Shown here: piece after piece, positions 8,501 to 10,936 of the stretch
How positions within the stretch are numbered: the first letter of the stretch is position 1
Layout: each line of letters begins with the position of its first letter
DNA from: Solobacterium sp.
GTDB taxonomy: Bacteria > Bacillota_I > Bacilli_A > Erysipelotrichales > Erysipelotrichaceae
DNA length: 10,936 nt
Direction of reading: 5' to 3'
NCBI GenBank assembly: GCA_017419465.1
Contig: JAFOLE010000064.1
Span: forward strand, 1-10,936
Made by a program: the position numbers and the translations under genes
Notes under the pieces: generated by a model
Seen by the model: only the letters and a program-made list of their open reading frames with translations
What the model was told of the DNA's origin: nothing
Database searches by the model: none

Positions 8501-8560
8501 GAGTCTGAGGGCACCGTGCTTGTACAGGCCGTATCGGATCTTTACCGCATGATTCTCTGA
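2501..8560 (+). CDS. Giant tail-anchored protein with SEL1-like repeats, acidic linkers and a BRCT domain, 2019 residues
   Basis: Order of parts, numbered from ATG 2501: an unrecognised N-terminal domain (1-165); six SEL1/TPR-like helical repeats (200-451), normally a protein-binding scaffold; a Pro/Glu/Ala-rich disordered linker (530-730); an alpha/beta domain (732-910); a helical stretch (910-1070); a second, similarly built alpha/beta domain (1075-1262); a BRCT domain (1326-1404) with FVFTG, a GG at 1352-1353 and TDYLV; a very acidic Glu/Pro/Thr linker (1420-1716); a mainly helical domain (1717-1889); and one hydrophobic segment (1965-1987) followed by 32 residues. There is no signal peptide, and lysines precede the membrane segment, so nearly the whole protein should face the cytoplasm. 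BRCT domains in bacteria are best known from DNA ligase LigA and bind DNA ends or partner proteins. A role as a membrane-tethered scaffold is inference. The gene has its own terminator at 8586-8613. The start is set by GGAGG at 2487-2491. I know no characterised homologue with this full layout. Confidence 0.93.
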   Translation: MADNIKGLKFFMEGRVNEWLAYKTDKEKIDGFLIEDGDHFVIDIIEQPFHCEASAENGDAKLELYIRNEFGAYMEPDLSIVIHPGNAKPEFRRSGKISGDGMKQLLLFMRAASVLKRYSDRFGFAKLYPDYDPDREGIIVRRDGDEPTFQRVRGKNRPPLAVRNMVGNVELARPYENELVSALGMELSAFEARLEEAEDGDTEAMRDIANKYVTGYEPEEIAPDPKKAYFWMNRLAEEGDADALYQVGLFSARGFGTPHSFEQAAELMHKAARAGHPNAKQAAAQYETMAKDEARAKINDAQAMAELAASYMVLAGSQDKDNAEEDYEASYRWAEQSVKAGNGFGCWVLGLLYEHGRGVEKNLERAAELYEHGADLGNREAQNNLGTFLMQGTGLPQDKRRAFSLFQSAAEQGYGVAMRNLGNCYQYAYGTDGNMKKAMEWYERALDVLDDPELAQKVQLFRQMEEVDPDWGKDYPERIDTPKEEKLDSPLKEALRAQGRPYDDEAINNLSVEEVFELLGTVEHEYEQYAAASELTAGTPEAVTADLPEVPETPEAPAAETPVMPEERPAEPEETPVPEAAPVREEAPVPPELSDVMNDLFGMDEPEIEEGSDVPEVPVAEAVTEVPETEIDEPEMPELPAEPVVEEPESAAEDDLPEAVNLPEEAIPAEAVDEPDISEIFAEPVAEAAFPDSLELTRAMNDFGVLEPESAAPAEESAPVAEEEPEEEVEFRERIYDTDVMARKIRNPKYRLTYSEGRNSGNERYRISIPDGFKVEPHAEGRDFIAWLPGENNADYNSSRITFYAGAEAGKNRIDTRLLTPQICALLTESNYWQADALRLLAEKNRLIVLNKEHPAGSIIAGYNEGNFMYNISIVMPGYIKTMRAQVLGAEEEDIPSCDRMVLEWVRTMTSAEDFEETRALNDSYFSNQPLTARLASEWKETCDLRYTVIERSCRDNVDLARQRYAKGAYGVDGEAEFRADLQEYLDTWAKDYGNFLESGVSAIKTLKTRNPDSPALTKLLETFRPAVNGISERSETVTGIDDVVRAAVPYMNDIRAQFAELDKQPDEEKEVIPTYRELTYHENHEFTLGGLTGLLPDRMITFDQAPESDVNDPEFLTKLHGIYTLAAIPSDYHGGFNRYTEGRFCVNIGIPVRNSGFGVLFENGTEADVQSQLVQFLTANLKRNNKFNEHYPVEYVCGGKDYAVVAAQISGNTDPDASGASFVFLVLDQDDLYQGNIYFHSEGNDEQFREAAYNWLETFVRNSTETAQPISTESEKPHIDAKPETRGDIEKKFREDRLRNALKQEWKWISLHGKEIARNPQINVEDALFVFTGAAGLADFPEILNRLEAKGGIRRNLVTGRTDYLVCNPAEAGETKIAAARELKQKGSEMKIILLNDLRKALGMEEVDLRRQLEELTGTEIEPEVRLEDIEPEEETSPAGVDEVMSDMGDSDDLVRDFLEEKLEDTAEPTAEEPAAEAETPETIAAHLFEDLPMDVLEDRDPAFDTLGFNITAMETAIHEFTESNQEPAERELPEPEAETPAEPEPVKEEPAEAEEEAEAEPEPVSEEVTEEAASELEEQKSEEPDTETEETETTETTEEESAEPETQPESAEEVPEEPVKEVTEEPTDDAETEVHDDRDSSDSEAEPEETEAADEEPEETDAEHSEEPEETEPESEEPEAEQPKEAEEDKSEAEAPAEETEKEPEEPAQPEEDPAVKAYTAEALSYLDKKDAELKSFREDWDNFSSTVARTLLLKIQNGIKPKVNEGEDGDKNLSFDSDTSEADEFVDSIPEKVDRKLEKLSDGIREFNTRLEGFESGGLEEMAFLKLCRSFTAFKEAGRNLSLKFTSRDISYPLSEEVEAIGTKWEEIYHENQEKLEAFEKEEAEKAPAEPEKPSEPEVLELKPADDVTPAVPVSRALPGGDEDTSMLTRTTVHKQIEALLAQDSEDEEDDAEEPEGKSGNKVVLILLAVVVLACIGVAVYWFVTNYLPAHQGTSALESEGTVLVQAVSDLYRMIL
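3098..3853 (+). repeat. Six SEL1-like repeats within the giant protein
   Basis: The encoded residues 200-451 divide into six units of about 36-44 residues. The last three are the clearest, with LGLLYEHGRGVEKNLERAAE, LGTFLMQGTGLPQDKRRAFS and LGNCYQYAYGTDGNMKKAME in register: a Leu-Gly-x-x-Tyr helix, a glycine turn, then an Ala-rich helix ending in Trp/Leu-Tyr/Phe. This is the SEL1 form of the TPR fold, a helical solenoid used for protein contacts. Units 1 and 3 are more divergent, and the third has an acidic insertion. Confidence 0.88.
4085..4687 (+). repeat. First acidic Pro/Glu/Ala-rich low-complexity region
   Basis: The coding sequence is built from many near-copies of CCGGAA and GAA codons, giving a long run of PEVPE, PETPE and EEPE-like peptides (residues about 530-730) with few basic residues. 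It should be a disordered spacer. Two copies of a helical motif with the core MND-x-FG (4274-4318 and 4580-4627) are embedded in it. Confidence 0.8.
6476..6712 (+). other. BRCT domain within the giant protein
   Basis: Residues 1326-1404 run VEDALFVFTGAAGLADFP, then an amphipathic helix ending in AKGG, then VTGRTDYLVCN, a Lys/Ala helix (KIAAAREL) and a final KIILLNDLRKAL. This is the order of strand 1, helix 1, the GG turn, strand 3, helix 2, strand 4 and helix 3 in BRCT domains of the LigA type. The aromatic residue often found in the last BRCT helix is absent. Flanking sequences are a charged helix before and an acidic linker after. Confidence 0.85.
6755..7648 (+). repeat. Second acidic Glu/Pro/Thr-rich low-complexity region
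   Basis: The encoded residues about 1420-1716 are dominated by Glu with Pro, Thr, Ser and Ala; by eye 40-50% of the later part is acidic and basic residues are rare. At the DNA level there are dozens of imperfect GAAGAACCGGAA-like units, a pattern prone to slippage or recombination, so length may vary between strains. A more ordered island, with FEDLPMDVLED and FNITAMETAIHEF, lies within it (about 6970-7070). Confidence 0.85.
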
Positions 8561-8585
8561 GCCCATTTTGAACCATATGTAAAAC

Positions 8586-8613
8586 AACCCGCAGGATGCA
8601 TTCTGCGGGTTTT
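8586..8613 (+). terminator. Rho-independent terminator of the giant gene
   Basis: The 9-bp stem AACCCGCAG (8586-8594) with CTGCGGGTT (8603-8611) has an 8-base loop and continues into TTTT (8610-8613). It lies 26 bases after the TGA at 8560. Confidence 0.9.
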
Positions 8614-8624
8614 GTATTGGACAC

Positions 8625-8648
8625 AAAAAAACAGAGGCATGCCTCTGT
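8625..8648 (-). terminator. Rho-independent terminator of the 59-residue gene (minus strand)
   Basis: ACAGAGGCATGCCTCTGT (8631-8648) is a perfect 18-bp palindrome, with seven A bases on the plus strand at 8625-8631. Read on the minus strand this is a stem followed by TTTTTTT. It begins 12 bases after the minus-strand stop at 8660-8662 and abuts the plus-strand terminator, closing two convergent genes. Confidence 0.9.
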
Positions 8649-8659
8649 CAATACCGCAA

Positions 8660-8839
8660 TCAGTCCAGGATGGAATGCCGTTTCGGATCCAGGATATCTT
8701 CATTTCCGCCCGGAACCTGTTTTCCACTGTTCCTGTGCTGATTGTTTCCGGTCTGTAAACCGCCGTTTTCGGCCGGCTGGTCCGTGCCGCCGGACAGCTT
8801 GTCGAGTACAGCGTCCAGCACGTTCTTCTTTTCTTCCAT
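8660..8839 (-). CDS. Small hypothetical protein, 59 residues
   Basis: I do not recognise this protein. The start ATG (8837-8839, minus) has a good ribosome binding site, AGGAG, at 8848-8852 with eight bases between. The protein begins with a short helix (MEEKKNVLDAVLDKLSGG) and continues as a polar, Gly/Asn/Gln-rich and probably disordered tail ending in DILDPKRHSILD, with no membrane segment. A promoter (8867-8896) and a terminator (8625-8648) on the same strand frame it exactly, which is why I accept so short a gene. It is divergent from the membrane-anchored esterase, with about 90 bases of shared control region, and convergent with the giant gene. The frame is open further upstream but without a better start. 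Confidence 0.75.
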   Translation of the reverse strand: MEEKKNVLDAVLDKLSGGTDQPAENGGLQTGNNQHRNSGKQVPGGNEDILDPKRHSILD

Positions 8840-8866
8840 ACACTGTTCTCCTGTCATACTACCAAT

Positions 8867-8896
8867 ACTATATACGTCAGAGCGGATTACTGTCCA
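8867..8896 (-). promoter_or_regulatory. Promoter of the 59-residue gene (minus strand)
   Basis: On the minus strand TGGACA (8891-8896, five of six) and TATAGT (8867-8872, five of six) are 18 bases apart. The predicted transcript start is near 8860, leaving a leader of about 20 bases that contains the AGGAG at 8848-8852. The plus-strand promoter of the divergent esterase is not clear; the plus-strand TATATA at 8869-8874 overlaps this -10 box but has a weak -35. Confidence 0.6.
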
Positions 8897-8930
8897 TGAA
8901 GAGGGTATGCATGCGTGCACCGGAGACGGT

Positions 8931-9956
8931 ATGATTAATCTGACAGAAACTTATATGACAAAGCACTCACGAACACAGCCGAATCAGAGTATCCGCCGGG
9001 CAGCGATTGTTTCGCTGGTCATGCTTTTTCTGTTGTGTGCGCTGGTGTTATGGGAACGGTACGGCAGTTACTGGAAGCGCTCCTCCGAGCTGCTTACGGT
9101 AACTACGGAACCGGTGCCGCAGGAGTATACCGTACCGGCGTCTCATCAGGGAACGGTGATTACCATTAACTATCCGTCCAAAGATTATCTGACCAATGAA
9201 GAAATCACCAAGCCGGCATTTGTATATCTGCCGTACGGCTATGATGAATCCGTGCAGTATGATGTGCTCTATCTGATGCACGGATGGATGATGCGGGCAC
9301 AGGACTACCTGCAGGACTCCTCCGGCATAAAACAGCTCTTTGATCATCTGATTGAAGACGGCAGAATCAGACCGTTTATTGCGGTCTGTCTGACCTTTGA
9401 CAGGGACAATGAGCCGCAGACCTATGAGCGCTCGGTGGAAGAGCTTGCCCTGTTTCAGTATGAACTGCGGGAATATGCCATGCCGTATCTGGAGGAGAAG
9501 TTAAGTACCTACGCAGAAAACACTTCGATCAAAGGACTGCGGGCATCACGGGACCATCGTGCCTTCGGCGGCTTCTCCATGGGTGCGGTAACCACCTGGC
9601 ACCAGTTTCTTTTCAATCTGGATCTGATCCGCAGCTTTATCCCGATGAGCTGCGATTCCTGGATCCGCGGATCCAACGGCGGATTACAGAAGCCGGAGTT
9701 AACGGTGCACTCGCTGGTAACGGCGGTTCATAACCAGCGGTATCACCTGAATGACTATTTCATCTATGCCTGTGCCGGCAAAGGAGATCCGATGTTCAAG
9801 AACATCGATACCCAGGTACAGGAAATGAAGCGGCGGCAGGAGTTCTGTGCGGAGAATATGATTTATGCCATAAAAGAAGACGGTCTTCATGATATGAATA
9901 CCGTCCGGGAATATTTCTATAATGCACTGCCGCATATTTTTCCGAAGGAAGGATAA
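8931..9956 (+). CDS. Membrane-anchored CE1-like esterase (esterase D/feruloyl esterase fold), 341 residues
   Basis: The protein starts with a short basic cytoplasmic end and one hydrophobic segment (about 23-41), so the catalytic part should be outside the membrane, tethered to the cell surface. The rest matches the putative-esterase family that contains the feruloyl esterases of xylanases: PAFVYLPYGYD, DVLYLMHGW (oxyanion region, about 117), the nucleophile elbow GGFSMGA (Ser 216), a probable acid in GKGDPMF (Asp 286) and a probable His in EDGLHDMNTVREYFYNALP (His 320). Likely substrates are esters on plant polysaccharides or other acyl esters; the sequence does not decide. ATG 8931 is chosen because GGAG at 8922-8925 precedes it by five bases. 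The open frame continues upstream to 8742, but that part overlaps the minus-strand gene and has no other start with a well-spaced ribosome site. A terminator lies at 10173-10203, more than 200 bases downstream. Confidence 0.88.
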   Translation: MINLTETYMTKHSRTQPNQSIRRAAIVSLVMLFLLCALVLWERYGSYWKRSSELLTVTTEPVPQEYTVPASHQGTVITINYPSKDYLTNEEITKPAFVYLPYGYDESVQYDVLYLMHGWMMRAQDYLQDSSGIKQLFDHLIEDGRIRPFIAVCLTFDRDNEPQTYERSVEELALFQYELREYAMPYLEEKLSTYAENTSIKGLRASRDHRAFGGFSMGAVTTWHQFLFNLDLIRSFIPMSCDSWIRGSNGGLQKPELTVHSLVTAVHNQRYHLNDYFIYACAGKGDPMFKNIDTQVQEMKRRQEFCAENMIYAIKEDGLHDMNTVREYFYNALPHIFPKEG

Positions 9957-9963
9957 GACCGTT

Positions 9964-10113
9964 TCAGACACCGTTGTTCAGAATGGAAGAGGCACGTGCA
10001 TAGATCTCCGCAATCTGTTCAGGGCTTTCCTTAAATCCGCGGCGCAGCCATGTCTGCAGGATCATCCACAGGCCGCAAAGAATCCGGGCCGCATCGCGAC
10101 TTCGATCTTCGAT
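9964..10113 (-). pseudogene. Remnant of a TetR-type regulator C-terminus
   Basis: On the minus strand a frame ending in TGA (9964-9966) encodes DAARILCGLWMILQTWLRR followed by GFKESPEQIAEIYARASS. A Gly-rich helix, a conserved Trp, then a Gly and a Ser-Pro-Glu-Glu/Gln-like step into a last helix is the usual ending of TetR-family regulators. The frame has no ATG, GTG or TTG before the Trp-Met within it, and the DNA-binding helix-turn-helix half is absent: upstream on this strand lies a terminator hairpin and then the ferredoxin gene. I therefore read it as a truncated leftover. Similarity is judged by eye from about 45 residues, so chance resemblance is possible. Confidence 0.45.
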
Positions 10114-10172
10114 GGATATACCGCAGCGCGCGGATATGATCCGGCAGTGTAAGCACCAGTATAGATGTATAG

Positions 10173-10203
10173 ATACCCGCAGGGTTTTCCTGCGGGTATT
10201 TTT
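10173..10203 (+). terminator. Strong rho-independent terminator downstream of the esterase
   Basis: The perfect 11-bp stem ATACCCGCAGG (10173-10183) with CCTGCGGGTAT (10189-10199) encloses the loop GTTTT and is followed by TTTTT (10199-10203) on the plus strand. It therefore points in the direction of the esterase. It lies just beyond the ferredoxin stop on the minus strand and could also slow minus-strand transcription, although no T-run follows it on that strand. Confidence 0.85.
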
Positions 10204-10212
10204 GGCTTCTCA

Positions 10213-10428
10213 TCAGTTTCGGTTCTTATGGATCGCATTAGCGGGGCAGACAGATTCACACTTCCCGCAGCCGATGCAGTTTTCCTGAATGATTGCGGAG
10301 ATATCCGTAATGATGATGGCATCCGCCGGACAGGTGCGCCGGCATCGGCCGCAGGCAACACATGCGCCGGGATTGACGATGTATGGAATCAGGGATGAAT
10401 GTACCGGCTGTATATTATCGTTCCTCAT
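10213..10428 (-). CDS. 2[4Fe-4S] ferredoxin, 71 residues
   Basis: A small electron carrier with two complete cluster motifs: CVACGRCRRTCP (Cys 23, 26, 29, 33) and CIGCGKCESVCP (Cys 51, 54, 57, 61). Both have the C-x2-C-x2-C-x3-C-P spacing of clostridial-type ferredoxins, which pass low-potential electrons between enzymes such as pyruvate:ferredoxin oxidoreductase and hydrogenase. The protein is longer than the usual 55-60 residues because of a polar 14-residue extension before IPYIVNPGACVACG, where such ferredoxins normally begin. The start at ATG 10426-10428 is the only ATG before the first cluster, apart from a frame extension to a TTG. It has no Shine-Dalgarno, and a TATAGT box lies six bases upstream, so the message may be leaderless. 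It is divergent from the ABC transporter gene. Confidence 0.93.
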   Translation of the reverse strand: MRNDNIQPVHSSLIPYIVNPGACVACGRCRRTCPADAIIITDISAIIQENCIGCGKCESVCPANAIHKNRN

Positions 10429-10434
10429 ACATTT

Positions 10435-10463
10435 ACTATAGGAGAATCCGGTCCGCAATCCAA
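10435..10463 (-). promoter_or_regulatory. Ferredoxin promoter, placed for a leaderless mRNA
   Basis: On the minus strand TTGGAT (10458-10463) and TATAGT (10435-10440, five of six) are 17 bases apart. Only six bases separate the -10 box from ATG 10428, so the first transcribed base would be the A of the start codon. Confidence 0.5.
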
Positions 10464-10521
10464 GGAGAGGAACGATTCCGGTGAAATACTAAAAATCTGT
10501 TCAGAACATGCATACTGTCTT

Positions 10522-10550
10522 TTGACAAAGCCGTTCCGTGCAATGATAAT
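10522..10550 (+). promoter_or_regulatory. Consensus-like promoter of the ABC transporter gene
   Basis: TTGACA (10522-10527, perfect) and GATAAT (10545-10550, five of six) are 17 bases apart. The predicted transcript start is about 10557, giving a leader of roughly 97 bases. The -10 box sits inside a 5-bp inverted repeat, TGCAA (10539-10543) and TTGCA (10551-10555), a possible operator. Confidence 0.75.
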
Positions 10551-10593
10551 TTGCATGTGAAAACAACGTAGCCGAAACAATCCGTCATTGTTG

Positions 10594-10627
10594 AACCGGA
10601 AATCCGGGGTTCTGCCCGGAGGTTTTT
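10594..10627 (+). promoter_or_regulatory. Terminator-like hairpin in the ABC transporter leader (attenuator candidate)
   Basis: TCCGGG (10603-10608) can pair with CCCGGA (10615-10620) around a 6-base loop; AACC (10594-10597) can extend it with GGTT (10621-10624) across a bulge; a T-run spans 10623-10627. It lies between the promoter and the GGAGGAG site at 10642-10648. CCGG at 10596-10599 can instead pair with CCGG at 10604-10607, which would break the terminator-like stem. The stem is short and no ligand-binding structure is recognised. Confidence 0.4.
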
Positions 10628-10653
10628 CGCTGCGTGAATACGGAGGAGCAGTC

Positions 10654-10936
10654 ATGAAACTGATCTTCCGGTATCTGAAGAAGTACGCCGGTGCGGTGGT
10701 GCTGGTGATCTTCATCAAGCTGATCGGCACAATGTCCGAGCTGTTACTGCCGTATATTCTTGAACATATCATTGATGACATCGTGCCTCTCAATGACCTG
10801 AAGCGGGTACTGTTCTGGGGCGTGATGATGTTTGCGGTAGCCATCTTCTGCCGTGCCTTTAATGTGCTTGCCAATACAAGGGCCATAAACAATGCACATC
10901 AGATCAGCTATGAAGTGCGTCAGAGCCTGTTTGAAA
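10654..10936 (+). CDS. ABC exporter subunit, N-terminal transmembrane part (3' end outside window)
   Basis: The ATG is preceded by GGAGGAG at 10642-10648. The 94 visible residues begin MKLIFRYLKKYAGAVVL and contain at least two hydrophobic segments (about 11-34 and 56-72) with LLPYILEHIIDDIVPLND between and NAHQISYEVRQSLFE at the window edge. This is the usual start of type IV (B-family) ABC exporters with a membrane domain fused to an ATPase: first helix, the P-x-x-x-x-x-I-I-D loop, then the region before the first coupling helix (R-x-x-L-F). The ATPase motifs lie beyond the window. Such genes in Bacillota often come as heterodimer pairs, so a second subunit may follow. The substrate is unknown. 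The gene has its own promoter and a possible attenuator. Confidence 0.88.
   Translation, partial: MKLIFRYLKKYAGAVVLVIFIKLIGTMSELLLPYILEHIIDDIVPLNDLKRVLFWGVMMFAVAIFCRAFNVLANTRAINNAHQISYEVRQSLFE

Noticed and set aside
8742..8930. A 63-residue N-terminal extension of the CE1-like esterase
   Set aside because: It overlaps the minus-strand 59-residue gene and its promoter, and it would push the membrane anchor far from the N-terminus; ATG 8931 has a ribosome site.
9922..10152. A 76-residue plus-strand frame after the esterase
   Set aside because: It overlaps the esterase end in another frame, lacks a ribosome site and has no recognisable features.
10469..10479. Short inverted repeat GGAA-CGA-TTCC upstream of the ferredoxin promoter
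   Set aside because: Four-base arms are too short to separate from chance without conservation data.
10425..10892. A 155-residue minus-strand frame opposite the ABC exporter start
   Set aside because: It runs across the divergent promoter region and the transporter coding start and shows no domain; the forward protein is clearly an ABC exporter.
1..10936. CRISPR arrays, tRNA or rRNA genes, insertion sequences
   Set aside because: I saw no regularly spaced repeats, cloverleaf-like sequence, transposase coding sequence or terminal inverted repeats.

Overview
The window is from a bacterial chromosome of moderate GC content. Strong AGGAGG-type ribosome binding sites, compact rho-independent terminators and a short clostridial-style 2[4Fe-4S] ferredoxin suggest a Gram-positive Bacillota member. 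A gut Erysipelotrichales or Clostridia relative is my best guess, because tannase-like esterases and glutamate-rich SEL1 proteins are common there. This is inference from style; there is no rRNA or marker gene to settle it.

Layout, left to right. (1) 2-1168: the C-terminal part of a tannase/feruloyl-esterase-type alpha/beta hydrolase, closed by a strong terminator. (2) 1251-2051: a small membrane-anchored alpha/beta hydrolase. Its start lies seven bases after a TATAAT box, so its mRNA may be leaderless. It has its own terminator. (3) 2156-2350: a 64-residue protein with two CxxC pairs (zinc-ribbon or LIM-like). (4) 2351-2500: a control region with a spaced 9-bp direct repeat, a TATAAT box, a leader hairpin and a GGAGG site. 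(5) 2501-8560: one 2019-residue protein with an unrecognised N-terminal domain, six SEL1-like repeats, two long acidic Pro/Glu-rich linkers, two possibly duplicated alpha/beta domains, a clear BRCT domain, a helical domain and a single C-terminal membrane segment. (6) 8586-8648: back-to-back convergent terminators. (7) 8660-8839, minus: a 59-residue protein of unknown function. (8) 8931-9956: a membrane-anchored CE1-like (feruloyl-esterase/esterase D fold) hydrolase, divergent from the 59-residue gene. (9) 9957-10212: a remnant of a TetR-type regulator C-terminus (minus) and a strong terminator. (10) 10213-10428, minus: a 2[4Fe-4S] ferredoxin, again with a -10 box placed to give a leaderless message. 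(11) 10522-10936: a consensus-like promoter, a terminator-like leader hairpin and the first 94 codons of an ABC-exporter subunit.

Most genes sit in their own transcription units, each with a terminator or promoter, so there is no long operon. Three unrelated alpha/beta-hydrolase subfamilies lie within 10 kb, two with N-terminal membrane anchors; plant-phenolic ester or acyl-ester hydrolysis at the cell surface is a plausible theme but unproven. The most unusual item is the 2-kDa-residue-class protein at 2501-8560 (2019 residues). It combines SEL1 repeats, a BRCT domain and a tail anchor, and I know of no characterised bacterial system with that architecture. The adjacent zinc-ribbon gene is a possible partner by position only.
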